From Synechococcus sp. AG-679-A04 (lineage in GTDB: Bacteria; Cyanobacteriota; Cyanobacteriia; PCC-6307; Cyanobiaceae): 64,000 nt of DNA. The stretch lies in the NCBI GenBank assembly GCA_003210775.1, contig QCUI01000001.1, positions 1-64,000 on the forward strand, given 5' to 3'. Below, in pieces: positions 17,216 to 25,373 of this stretch (the first letter of the stretch is position 1; the number at the start of each line of letters is the position of its first letter). The translations under genes were made by a program, and so were the position numbers. The notes under the pieces were generated by a model. It saw only the letters and a program-made list of their open reading frames with translations, made no database searches and was not told the origin of the DNA.

Positions 17216-18712
17216 TCAGCTGGCATCAACCCAGCTGCCGTGCAGACCGTGGGGTATTGCCAAAGGCAGCTCGAACACAGCCAGCTCGCGCAGGTCAGCC
17301 GCGTCAAGGATCACTAAATCAGAACCTTCCCGATCCCCGTTCCACACCAGTTCAAGCACCCAGCCATCGTCTTCGGCGCTTGCACCTGGCCTGGGAACCA
17401 TCAAGGGCTCACTCACAAAGCCGTGGGGCACCGCACTCCAGATGTGACGCTCACCACTGACCAGGTCAAGCTTCTTGACCACCTGAAGCGGGTCATTACC
17501 CTGCTCACGCGCTGCGGCCGCCATCCAGGCGAAGCGACAGGGGAGGCCTTCCTTCGCAGGATTGACCATCGCAAATTCACAGCAGCGTTCGCTGAGACGT
17601 GTGGTCTGCACCGAGGCGCTCTGCAGGTTGATGCGGCACTGCTCGAGCAAACCCTCGGGGATCAGGTCGAAGTCGACGGCTGCAAAGTCGACATCGGGGC
17701 CGATCGCAGGAAAATCGCTGTAGTAGATGCTCTCCACCACCACATCACCCTGCTCTTCCCAGGCGTTGAGATGGTGAAACACAAAGCCCTCCGGTGCATC
17801 CACAATCCGGGGGGCCTGGCCTGCATAGGCGCCACTATCCCGTGGAATCAGCCAGAACTTGGCCTGACCATTCTGCTTGGATTGCAGACACTGGGCTGCA
17901 CCCTTCCTGCCGAGAACAAAAGGAAGCGGGTTGAAGTCAATCGCGTTCTGCAGGAACACCGCCCAGTTGGGTGTGATGGCGAAATCGTGCAGGAAGGCGA
18001 AGCCGTTGAAGCTGTCACGCCGGTCGCTCAGCAGGTCTCCAGCCTTGATGCCTGCGGTGGAGTCGTTTTCCGTGGCGAATTCCATCAAGCGGATGGTGCT
18101 GCGTGGCCCGGTATTGACCCCGAAGGTGACCATGCGCGGACGATCGTGATGACCGGGATCGAAGCGAGGGTGGGCACTGAAGGCCTCACCTTTTTTCAAA
18201 ACACCCCCTAACAAGCTGATGCCGTGGGTCTCAAGGGTTCGAGGGTCAAGCGCATGGGGTTCGGCCGCTTCCCAAAGCGCAAGCAGCTGGTCACCAAGCT
18301 GCACAACACCAGTGTTGGCGATATTTTTCAACCTCAAATCAAAGGCATTCGCCAGTGGACCCCCAGGTTTTTGGCTGCCAAAAACCCCTCGATACAGCAC
18401 CTTGCCGGCCGCTTCCTCGGCCTGCCATCCAGCCGTACGCACAAAACGATTGGTAAGCGAAACCCCCTCAGCGTTGAACTGAATCGCGGTGATCATGCCG
18501 TCACCATCAAATGGATGATGGACGCGCTGACCATCGCGCTCCATCAATCCAGGGCCATTGCGGTAAAGGGTTCCCAGCAGCTCGGACGGCACATTGCCCC
18601 TAGCTGGCTGAAGCGCAACCTCAGTGAGCTCCTGCTCCACATTGCGGAAGGCGCTGGCCCATTCCGACCGATTGAAACGTTCAGCGGCGGGAGCGACGGT
18701 CACGGAGAACAT
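17216..18712 (-). CDS. Carotenoid cleavage oxygenase (RPE65/CCD family)
   Basis: The 498-residue enzyme has the four iron-binding histidines of the carotenoid oxygenase family in the right order: His181 (SAHPRFDP), His242 (FLHDFAIT), His313 (VFHHLNAW) and His491 (HGLHGSW). Early family blocks such as GTLYRNGPG and HPFDGDGM are also intact. These non-haem iron enzymes split a conjugated double bond of a carotenoid or apocarotenoid, producing aldehydes such as retinal. The length is normal for a cyanobacterial apocarotenoid oxygenase. No signal peptide is seen. Which carotenoid is cut, and where, is not readable from the sequence. Confidence 0.92.
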   Translation of the reverse strand: MFSVTVAPAAERFNRSEWASAFRNVEQELTEVALQPARGNVPSELLGTLYRNGPGLMERDGQRVHHPFDGDGMITAIQFNAEGVSLTNRFVRTAGWQAEEAAGKVLYRGVFGSQKPGGPLANAFDLRLKNIANTGVVQLGDQLLALWEAAEPHALDPRTLETHGISLLGGVLKKGEAFSAHPRFDPGHHDRPRMVTFGVNTGPRSTIRLMEFATENDSTAGIKAGDLLSDRRDSFNGFAFLHDFAITPNWAVFLQNAIDFNPLPFVLGRKGAAQCLQSKQNGQAKFWLIPRDSGAYAGQAPRIVDAPEGFVFHHLNAWEEQGDVVVESIYYSDFPAIGPDVDFAAVDFDLIPEGLLEQCRINLQSASVQTTRLSERCCEFAMVNPAKEGLPCRFAWMAAAAREQGNDPLQVVKKLDLVSGERHIWSAVPHGFVSEPLMVPRPGASAEDDGWVLELVWNGDREGSDLVILDAADLRELAVFELPLAIPHGLHGSWVDAS

Positions 18713-18762
18713 TGGTATCGACCTCCATCCTCTCGTAACGGACTGTGAAGCGCGGCGAAGGC

Positions 18763-19371
18763 TTAGTTCGCCCCAGCCTGCTCGAGCACACCCTTACTGC
18801 TAGGAACCGCACCGGCACGACGAGGGTCGATCTCCGTCGCCATACGCAACGCCCTGGCAAAAGCCTTGAAACAGGCTTCAACGATGTGATGGGAATTGGT
18901 CCCATCCAGCTGACGGATATGGAGGGTAAGCCCGCTGTTGTTGACCACCGCCACAAAAAACTCCTTGACCAACTCGGTGTCGTAGCGACCGATCTTCTCT
19001 TTCGGAATCGTGAGGTTGTACGAGAGATGGGGGCGTCCCGAACAATCGAGCACGACCTGCACTAGGGCTTCATCTAGCGGCGCCACGAAGTGACCGAAAC
19101 GAACGATGCCGCGACGATCACCCAGCGCCTGGGCCAGGGCTTGTCCCACGGCAATGCCCACGTCTTCATTGGAGTGGTGATCATCGATATGGGTATCACC
19201 CACCGCATTGATCTCCAGATCGATCAGACCATGGCTGCTGATCTGATGGAGCATGTGATCCAAGAAGGGCACGCCGGTGCTGGCCTGGCACCTCCCACTG
19301 CCATCAAGATCCAGGCACACCTTGACATCGGTTTCACCGGTGACTCGATGGATCTCGCCTTGTCGCGTCAT
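18763..19371 (-). CDS. hisB: Imidazoleglycerol-phosphate dehydratase
   Basis: The enzyme performs the sixth step of histidine biosynthesis, dehydrating imidazole glycerol phosphate with manganese. The open frame runs back to 19482, but the conserved part starts at [14 protein letters not shown]; choosing that ATG (19371) gives 202 residues, the usual size of the monofunctional enzyme, and avoids overlap with the divergent flavoprotein gene. The metal-binding blocks are visible: [22 protein letters not shown] (with the HHxxED core), [10 protein letters not shown], and the second half of the duplicated fold with [15 protein letters not shown] and [16 protein letters not shown]. Other his genes are not nearby, which is normal in cyanobacteria. 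Confidence 0.95.
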   Translation of the reverse strand: MTRQGEIHRVTGETDVKVCLDLDGSGRCQASTGVPFLDHMLHQISSHGLIDLEINAVGDTHIDDHHSNEDVGIAVGQALAQALGDRRGIVRFGHFVAPLDEALVQVVLDCSGRPHLSYNLTIPKEKIGRYDTELVKEFFVAVVNNSGLTLHIRQLDGTNSHHIVEACFKAFARALRMATEIDPRRAGAVPSSKGVLEQAGAN

Positions 19372-19429
19372 CCCATTGATTTCAATGACTTCATCGTGCC
19401 GCATCAGCAAGCAATCAGAAACCACAACC

Positions 19430-20635
19430 ATGCAATTCCAGGACCTTGACACCGACCGAAAGAACAGCAGTGCGCCGGTCAAACGAAGGGTTCAGGTTCT
19501 GATCGTGGGTCTCGGCCCTGCAGGCACAGCCTGTGGCATGGGTTTGGCGAATAGTGGTCTTGATGTACTAGCAATTGATCGTGCCCACTTCCCAAGAGAC
19601 AAGATCTGCGGTGATGCACTGACAGGCGATGCGCTCCGTTTCCTGAGAGAGAACAACATCCCCTCCAAGATCATCCAGAGATCTGTCAGCGAAACAATCA
19701 AACCCAGCTATGCGGAGCTGACGCACACCCTCGCCGAAGCTAATGGCTACTCACTTCAGGGCACTGCCCTGCGCACGAGGGAAGCGTCCTTTCACAGCAT
19801 TCGCCGCATCGACCTCGACAACTGGCTGGTTGAGTGCTGCGCGAAAGCAGGATTGCCCATGGAATTCGGTTGGCAGATGCAAACGCTCCAGCGTCTGTCA
19901 GCTTCTGATCCCTGGTGTGTTGCAGGCACAATTCGCAGTCGCAATGGTCAAGTGCAGGAGCGATTCGAAGTCACCGCCGAGGTGGTGGTTGGGTGTGACG
20001 GTGTGTCCTCAGTCGTGCAGAACCTGACGCGTGAACAACACGCTGCGCGACCGATTGCATTGGCGAGCCGAAGATATTCCAGGCGCGATGAGGTTGACAC
20101 TCCGGACGTTTCATTGATGGATTATCAGTGGCCTCGCAACCCCTCCTACGCGTGGCGGTTTTCAGTGACTGGCGGAACCAACGCTGGCATTTACTGGTGT
20201 CATCACCGCAACATTCCACCACTCAGCGGTCGCGATCTCCTGGCGATCACCCGTCGGCATGCTCCCAGAGGTGGCGCGATCAGAACCTGGGGAATTCCGG
20301 TGTTGACAGACGATCCGCTGCCCCAATCACCGTCGGGGATTTTGCTCACGGGAGATGCGGCATCACTGGTGGATCCCATGATCGGGCATGGGATCGACCG
20401 CGCCATTCACAGTGGAGAGCTGGCAGGCCAGATCCTGAGCAAAGGATTTCAAACCGGCTGCACTGTTGAAACGATCACACACATCTATGAGAACAACCTT
20501 GAAAGTCGCCGGGTTGAATGGCAGAGAAGTTTTAAGGAAATGGACAACATGCTCGGGGGAATCGATCGCACCGCCGAGCAGTTCACTAAAAGTCTGCTCA
20601 GATCAGTGATGTTGCGTTCAACAACCCAGCCCTGA
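19430..20635 (+). CDS. FAD-dependent oxidoreductase, geranylgeranyl-reductase-like
   Basis: I chose the ATG at 19430, just before the conserved region, giving 401 residues; longer versions run antisense to hisB. The FAD-binding [14 protein letters not shown] motif (about 27-40), the KICGDALTG segment and the late [26 protein letters not shown] block belong to the geranylgeranyl reductase / p-hydroxybenzoate hydroxylase-like group. In chlorophyll synthesis ChlP has this layout, but this protein is only loosely similar and may hydrogenate another isoprenoid or oxidise a different substrate. It diverges from hisB across 58 bases, so both promoters must sit in that interval. No membrane segment is seen. 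Confidence 0.78.
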   Translation: MQFQDLDTDRKNSSAPVKRRVQVLIVGLGPAGTACGMGLANSGLDVLAIDRAHFPRDKICGDALTGDALRFLRENNIPSKIIQRSVSETIKPSYAELTHTLAEANGYSLQGTALRTREASFHSIRRIDLDNWLVECCAKAGLPMEFGWQMQTLQRLSASDPWCVAGTIRSRNGQVQERFEVTAEVVVGCDGVSSVVQNLTREQHAARPIALASRRYSRRDEVDTPDVSLMDYQWPRNPSYAWRFSVTGGTNAGIYWCHHRNIPPLSGRDLLAITRRHAPRGGAIRTWGIPVLTDDPLPQSPSGILLTGDAASLVDPMIGHGIDRAIHSGELAGQILSKGFQTGCTVETITHIYENNLESRRVEWQRSFKEMDNMLGGIDRTAEQFTKSLLRSVMLRSTTQP

Positions 20636-20668
20636 ATTCTTCGAGTCCAATCTCACAGCACGACTGAA

Positions 20669-21451
20669 TCACATGCCATTGATGCAATACCCCGCGTCCA
20701 CATAGATGGTTTGGCCGGAGATACCACTGGACAGCTCACTGAGCAGGAATGCAGCAGTGTTGCCGACTTCCGTCTGTGTGACAGTGCGGCGCAGCGGGGC
20801 TTTCTCCTCCACGTTGTGGATCATGTCGAGGATGCCGCCGATGGCAGAGCTGGCCAGCGTGCGAATCGGGCCTGCACTAATGGCATTCACCCGAACCTGC
20901 TTATCGGGGCCTAGCTCCGCTGAGAGGTAGCGAACGGACGCTTCAAGAGCAGCCTTGGCAACACCCATCACGTTGTAGTTGGGAATAGCGCGTTCAGCGC
21001 CCAGGTAAGTCAGCGTGACTACCCCGGCTTTCTCACTGAACAACGGCTTGGCATGACGGCAAAGCGGCGCCAAGGAGTAGGCACTGATCTCGAGTGCACG
21101 GGCAAAACCCTCGGAGCTGGTAGCGCTGTAATCGCCGATCAACTCTTCCTTTCCCGCAAAAGCCAGGCAATGCACCAATCCATCGAGGACGCCCCACTTC
21201 TGCTTGATCTGTGCAAAAACCGTTTCCATCTGCGCGCCATCCTGAACATTCAGAGGCAGAAACAAAGAGGGTTCCAGCGGAGCGGTGAGCTCACGAACCT
21301 TGGTCTCAAAACGACCTTTGTCATCTGGGAGATAAGTGATGCCCAATTCAGCGCCCGCCGCTTTGAGCTGCTGAGCGATGCCCCAGGCAATCGATCGATT
21401 GTTGGCGATGCCGGTAACGAGGATCTTCTTGCCCGTGAGATCGAGAAGCAT
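20669..21451 (-). CDS. fabI: Enoyl-[acyl-carrier-protein] reductase (NADH)
   Basis: FabI reduces the enoyl-ACP double bond in each cycle of type II fatty acid synthesis. Using the ATG at 21451 gives 260 residues, the usual length; the 60 residues that the frame adds upstream lack similarity to the family. The short-chain-dehydrogenase variant motifs are present: VTGIANNRSIAWGIA with the cofactor loop, the LVHCLAFAG strand, and the catalytic pair in the FabI form Y-x6-K, seen as YNVMGVAKAALEAS. The C-terminal SGISGQTIYVDAGYCI is also characteristic. The gene stands alone between two genes of opposite orientation. Confidence 0.96.
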   Translation of the reverse strand: MLLDLTGKKILVTGIANNRSIAWGIAQQLKAAGAELGITYLPDDKGRFETKVRELTAPLEPSLFLPLNVQDGAQMETVFAQIKQKWGVLDGLVHCLAFAGKEELIGDYSATSSEGFARALEISAYSLAPLCRHAKPLFSEKAGVVTLTYLGAERAIPNYNVMGVAKAALEASVRYLSAELGPDKQVRVNAISAGPIRTLASSAIGGILDMIHNVEEKAPLRRTVTQTEVGNTAAFLLSELSSGISGQTIYVDAGYCINGM

Positions 21452-21531
21452 CGGACCGGTGTTCGCTGAACTGTTGGGAGATTCTCCACCATCCCCGACC
21501 CGAACTCCCAGGAGTAGTCGCGTTTGAGCCC

Positions 21532-22512
21532 TTGGATCGACAGGATGGCTGCTCAAAAGTCCGCCGTTCGGTGCCCTCGCAGCCCAGCTCAACCTCTTTG
21601 TCATGGCCAGAACAGTCTGGAGATCTTCCAAGGGATCTTCCGGACCGCAGAGCCCTCGATCGCCTGCTGGGCGAACAGTTTCCTGAAGCCGGCGGCAGTC
21701 TCAGTCCACTGCGCGGAGGTCGTGCAGCCGCCGAAACAAAATTGGCTCGTCTCGACCCGCGGCGCTACACAAAAAGCCGCAATCACCTCAAAGGCGCAGT
21801 CACCGGATTGTCGCCCTACATCCGCCACGGTGTGCTCAGCCTCGCTGAGGTCCGTGATGCCGTGTTTCAGCGCATTCGCAGTCGTGACGAGGGAATCAAA
21901 CTGATCAATGAGCTGGGATGGCGCGACTTCTGGCAGCGCATGTGGCGAGATCTTGGTGATGGCATCCACGACAGCCAGGAAGAGCTGAAGACCGGACACG
22001 ACCCTGCTTCTTACGCCCGAGAGCTACCTGAAGACATCCGCACAGGACGAACAGGTCTGGCCTGCATGGATGAATTTCAAAGCAAGCTCACCACCCATGG
22101 CTGGCTGCACAATCACGCCCGGATGTGGATGGCGGCTTATGTGGTGCATTGGCGAAAAGTGCACTGGAAAGCGGGGGCAGACTGGTTTCTGGAGCATCTC
22201 CTGGATGGAGATCCCTCCAGCAACCACCTGAGTTGGCAGTGGGTCGCCAGCAGCTTCAGCCACAAGCCTTACTTTTTCAACAAAGGCAATTTGGAGCGGT
22301 TCAGCGATGGACAGTTCTGCAGAAGTTGTTCCAGCAGTGAGCGCTGTCCTTTCGAGGGCAGTTACGAACAGCTGGAAAATCAGCTGTTCGCCAATCAGGG
22401 CTCCATTCGCGATGTACCGACCAGACGCAGCCGCAACCACCAGCAACGCTCAGGCCGACAGCAGAGCCTGAAGGGAAGCGGCCAAGCGGCCATGGCCCGA
22501 CCGAAGCGATAA
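21532..22512 (+). CDS. Stand-alone FAD-binding domain of a photolyase/cryptochrome (split, with four Cys)
   Basis: The 326-residue product corresponds only to the helical FAD-binding half of a photolyase: GLSPYIRHGVLS (92-103), INELGWRDFWQ (125-135), TGLACMDEF, HGWLHNHARMWMA (189-201), and NHLSWQWVASSFSHKPYFF (231-249). The alpha/beta antenna domain that normally precedes it is absent. Cys178, Cys263, Cys266 and Cys272 recall the ligands of iron-sulfur bacterial photolyases (350, 438, 441 and 454 in Agrobacterium PhrB): the first two gaps are 85 and 3 here against 88 and 3. The first 60 residues are poorly conserved and the initiation codon is uncertain (TTG 21532 or a later GTG). The basic tail RRSRNHQQRSGRQQ may contact DNA. 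The next gene, 3 bases downstream, may supply the missing domain. Confidence 0.82.
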   Translation: MDRQDGCSKVRRSVPSQPSSTSLSWPEQSGDLPRDLPDRRALDRLLGEQFPEAGGSLSPLRGGRAAAETKLARLDPRRYTKSRNHLKGAVTGLSPYIRHGVLSLAEVRDAVFQRIRSRDEGIKLINELGWRDFWQRMWRDLGDGIHDSQEELKTGHDPASYARELPEDIRTGRTGLACMDEFQSKLTTHGWLHNHARMWMAAYVVHWRKVHWKAGADWFLEHLLDGDPSSNHLSWQWVASSFSHKPYFFNKGNLERFSDGQFCRSCSSSERCPFEGSYEQLENQLFANQGSIRDVPTRRSRNHQQRSGRQQSLKGSGQAAMARPKR

Positions 22513-22515
22513 GCC

Positions 22516-22944
22516 ATGTCTTTTCAACGACCTGTCATCTGGGTGCACGAGGAAGCACTCGGTTCCAGCAACCCAGCGCTGCTTGAACGGCCGAATAGCC
22601 CAGCCCTCTTTGTTTTTGATACCCGCTGGATCCAGGAAGCCCGTATCAGCCGCAAGCGGCTTGGCTTCCTATACGAAAGCGCCCTGGATCTGCCGATCAC
22701 CCTGCGCAAGGGCGATGTGGTCAAGGAAGTGATTGCCTTTGCTGAACGACACAACGCGGATGGCATCTTGAGCAGCCTGCCCGTCGACCCTCGCCTGGAA
22801 CGCATCGCAGCCTCCATCGAAGAGCACTGCCCACTGGAACTGCTTGAACCAGAACCGTTCGTGTCCATGCCGCGACCACCGCGGCTTGGACGTTTCAGTC
22901 GCTACTGGCGAGAAGCCGAGCCAGTGGTCTGGGGAGGCTTCTGA
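22516..22944 (+). CDS. Small alpha/beta protein resembling the photolyase N-terminal domain
   Basis: This 142-residue protein begins with VIWVHEEALGSSNPALLE followed by SPALFVFDTRWI, which has the layout of the photolyase N-terminal Rossmann-like domain (hxWhxxxLRxxDNPAL, then vlpVFVFD). It continues with ISRKRLGFLYESALDLPITLRKGDVVKEVIAFAERHNADGI, matching the helix and the strand-loop-helix where photolyases read FLLESL...L...GDP.EVL..LA...GAD. It starts 3 bases after the gene for the FAD-binding half, so the two were probably separated from one ancestral or permuted gene, or always worked as two subunits. The resemblance is by eye only. Its last 43 bases overlap the convergent lipoprotein gene. 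Confidence 0.6.
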   Translation: MSFQRPVIWVHEEALGSSNPALLERPNSPALFVFDTRWIQEARISRKRLGFLYESALDLPITLRKGDVVKEVIAFAERHNADGILSSLPVDPRLERIAASIEEHCPLELLEPEPFVSMPRPPRLGRFSRYWREAEPVVWGGF

Positions 22945-23459
22945 GCGTCACCCATCAGATCGTCCTCAAGCCGCTTTTCTTTGGCGGGATCCCTCAGTAG
23001 ATCCCGCCGTTCATAAGCCGGCAGCTGTACTGGCATGAGTTCCGAGGCCTCGGTGGGCGGGGGCGTCCACTGCCAGCGGGCCTGGGGAGCCCGCTGCTGG
23101 CAAAGGGCCTTCAACTCGGTCTGCAAAGCGCGGCGCACATCTCTGCGACGCACAGCAGCGAAGAATTCCTCTCGCGGCGCCAGCCCTGCGCTAAAGGGCG
23201 CTGTGCCATTGCCATTGAAGAGACGTGCCGCATCGGGAAACCAGCGAGGTTTGCACTCCCCTGGATCGTCAGTGTCAGTTTCAAGAAACAAATGGAGACC
23301 AAAGCCATCGGGCTGACTCACAACCGCAAGCCCGTCATGGGGCATACGCCGCTGCAGCGGAAACACTTTCCAGCTGGAAGCTTGCGGTGCCGAACAGGCT
23401 CCGAGCATCAGAGCAAGCGTGATAACTGGGATCCGACCTGCCTGGGCACGCCTGAGCAC
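22902..23459 (-). CDS. Putative lipoprotein of unknown function
   Basis: I do not recognise this 185-residue family. The N-terminus has a basic start (MLRRAQAGR), a hydrophobic core (IPVITLALM) and a lipobox LGAC, so signal peptidase II should leave a lipid-modified Cys at about residue 22. The mature part has a Lys/Arg-rich, Gln-rich middle and a proline-rich stretch (WQWTPPPTEASELMPVQLP). The C-terminal tail is encoded antisense to the last codons of the preceding gene. No neighbour suggests a role. An outer-membrane or periplasmic location is inferred from the lipobox. Confidence 0.6.
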   Translation of the reverse strand: MLRRAQAGRIPVITLALMLGACSAPQASSWKVFPLQRRMPHDGLAVVSQPDGFGLHLFLETDTDDPGECKPRWFPDAARLFNGNGTAPFSAGLAPREEFFAAVRRRDVRRALQTELKALCQQRAPQARWQWTPPPTEASELMPVQLPAYERRDLLRDPAKEKRLEDDLMGDAQKPPQTTGSASRQ

Positions 23460-23531
23460 GCGTTCACTGCACCGGAGGGCCGGATTCTGAACCAGGATGA
23501 AACCTGACGCACCATTTATTGCTCGTTCGCC

Positions 23532-24149
23532 ATGGCTCTCACTCCCTCGACCATGCTGCCGCTCGGCGAAGTGCTGCCTGCCTTCCAGTTGCCCGTGGTG
23601 AGCGGAAGCTTGATCGGTGCCGCTGCCTCAGCAACTCTCAGCAACAGCGAGCTGCCTGCACAACCGCTGCTGGTGATGCTGATCTGCGCGCACTGCCCGT
23701 TTGTGAAGCATGTGGAACCCGAACTGAGCAGGATTGCTGAGCATTACGGCCCAGAGGTCACCCTGCTGGCCGTCTCCAGCAACAGCCTCATCACCCATCC
23801 ACAGGATGGTCCCGAAGGCCTTCGTCATCAGGCGGAGCAGCGAGAGTGGAGGTTCCCCTATTTACTGGATGAGCAGCAGAACCTGGCCAAAGCACTCAAG
23901 GGTGCCTGCACTCCGGAGTTCTATCTCTTCAGTCCAGATCATGCGGGTCTACAGACCCTGCGTTATCGCGGTCAGCTCGACGGCAGCCGCCCGGGGAACG
24001 ACGTTCAACTGGATGGTCGCGATCTGCGCAAGGCACTGGATGCGGTCCTGAATGGCCAACCTGTCAGCAAGGAACAGCAACCATCCGTCGGCTGCAACAT
24101 CAAGTGGCATCCCGGACAGGAGCCACCGTGGTTCAGGGCACCGGCTTAA
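23532..24149 (+). CDS. Redoxin / thioredoxin-fold protein with CAHCPF motif
   Basis: The 205-residue protein has a thioredoxin-like fold of the AhpC/TSA-TlpA sort: strands LLVMLICAHCPFVKHVEPELSRIAEHY (about 51-78), then VTLLAVSSNS, and FPYLLDEQQNLAKALKGACTPEFYLFSPD with the cis-Pro. The active site reads C-A-H-C, close to the CxxC of thioredoxin-fold disulfide proteins. A late Cys in PSVGCNIKWHPG is also conserved in this cyanobacterial redoxin group, as far as I recall. No signal peptide is present, so it is likely cytoplasmic. Its 3' end lies 11 bases before the aminotransferase start, suggesting co-transcription. Partner and substrate are unknown. Confidence 0.8.
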   Translation: MALTPSTMLPLGEVLPAFQLPVVSGSLIGAAASATLSNSELPAQPLLVMLICAHCPFVKHVEPELSRIAEHYGPEVTLLAVSSNSLITHPQDGPEGLRHQAEQREWRFPYLLDEQQNLAKALKGACTPEFYLFSPDHAGLQTLRYRGQLDGSRPGNDVQLDGRDLRKALDAVLNGQPVSKEQQPSVGCNIKWHPGQEPPWFRAPA

Positions 24150-24159
24150 GGTGCCTCCC

Positions 24160-25371
24160 ATGCAGGTGCCTCCCTTCAGCCTCAGTCAGCAGCTCGCCGA
24201 CCTGGGGCAAGAACTCGATGAAGCCGCGCTGCGTGTGTTGCGCAGCGGGCAGTACATCGGTGGCACCGAAATCAAGACGTTTGAAACAGCTTTCGCAGCG
24301 GCTGTCGGGACTGCCCACGCAGTGGGCTGCAACAGCGGCACTGATGCCCTGATCCTGGCGTTGAGAGCGCTCGGAATCGGGGTCGGTGATGAAGTCATCA
24401 CAGCCTCCTTCAGCTTCTTTGCCACAGCCGAAGCGATTAGCGCTGTGGGTGCGACACCCGTGTTCGTGGATGTCGATCCACTCACCTACCTGATCGACCT
24501 CGATCAAATCACTGCGGCGATTACTGCGGCGACAAAAGCCCTAATCCCGGTGCATTTGTTCGGTCGGCCTGTCGACATGACGCGGTTGATGGCGATCGCC
24601 AAGGACCACAATCTGCGCGTGATTGAGGACTGTGCTCAAGCCACAGGAGCGAGCTGGAACGGGCGACCGGTGGGCAGCTGGGGCGATACGGGCTGCTTCA
24701 GCTTTTTTCCTACCAAAAACCTTGGAGCGGCAGGTGATGCCGGAGCCATCACCTGCCACGACGCAGAGCTTGCTCAGCGCATGCGTGAACTGGCTGTACA
24801 CGGCATGCCCCGCCGCTACCTGCACACGGAGCTTGGCTACAACAGCCGGCTCGATGCGATGCAGGCCGCTGTACTCAACGTGAAACTGCCCCGACTCAAC
24901 CAGTGGGTTAACCGGCGCCGGCAGATCGCCCAGCGTTACCGCGAAGCTCTCCAGGATGTACCAGGCCTGCTTCTCCCCGATGCGTCCACTGGCAACGACC
25001 ATGGCTGGAATCAATTTGTCGTGCGTGTCACGGTCTGCCCAACTGAGGTCTCCTCCAATGCCAGCCATCGCCCCAGTGAGTTCGGACTACCGAGCAGTCA
25101 TTGCCGTGATTGGCTGAAACAGAGCCTTCAGGAGCAGGGAGTGAGCACGATCATTTATTACCCCATTCCCATTCATTGCCAACCGGCTTACGCCGATCAG
25201 CACCAAAGCACCCGCCTACCTGTAACCGAGCAGTTGTGCAGCGAAGTGCTGAGTTTGCCGATCTTCCCCGAGCTCTCCAACGAACAGCAAGAACAGGTGA
25301 TTTCTGTGCTTCGCTCGCTACTCATCCAAACTGCCCCATTGGACTCGCAAACCTGCAGCGTGGCCGCCTGA
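24160..25371 (+). CDS. DegT/DnrJ/EryC1/StrS aminotransferase
   Basis: The ATG at 24160 starts immediately before the conserved part and yields 403 residues. The protein is a type I fold PLP enzyme of the sugar aminotransferase family: CNSGTDALILALRALGIG (PLP phosphate), VITASFSFFATAEAI, VFVDVDPLTYLID, IEDCAQATGA (Asp stacking on PLP), FFPTKNLGAAGDAGAI with the Schiff-base Lys near residue 186, and GYNSRLDAMQAA. Family members transaminate nucleotide-linked keto sugars at C3 or C4. No other nucleotide-sugar gene is adjacent; the surface-sugar genes of this window lie 16 kb away. Substrate and pathway are therefore unknown. The stop codon lies 2 bases from the convergent photolyase gene. Confidence 0.9.
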   Translation: MQVPPFSLSQQLADLGQELDEAALRVLRSGQYIGGTEIKTFETAFAAAVGTAHAVGCNSGTDALILALRALGIGVGDEVITASFSFFATAEAISAVGATPVFVDVDPLTYLIDLDQITAAITAATKALIPVHLFGRPVDMTRLMAIAKDHNLRVIEDCAQATGASWNGRPVGSWGDTGCFSFFPTKNLGAAGDAGAITCHDAELAQRMRELAVHGMPRRYLHTELGYNSRLDAMQAAVLNVKLPRLNQWVNRRRQIAQRYREALQDVPGLLLPDASTGNDHGWNQFVVRVTVCPTEVSSNASHRPSEFGLPSSHCRDWLKQSLQEQGVSTIIYYPIPIHCQPAYADQHQSTRLPVTEQLCSEVLSLPIFPELSNEQQEQVISVLRSLLIQTAPLDSQTCSVAA

Positions 25372-25373
25372 GC

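Noticed and set aside
17423-18211. Plus-strand frame of 262 codons
   Set aside because: It is antisense to the carotenoid oxygenase, whose four iron-binding His are intact.
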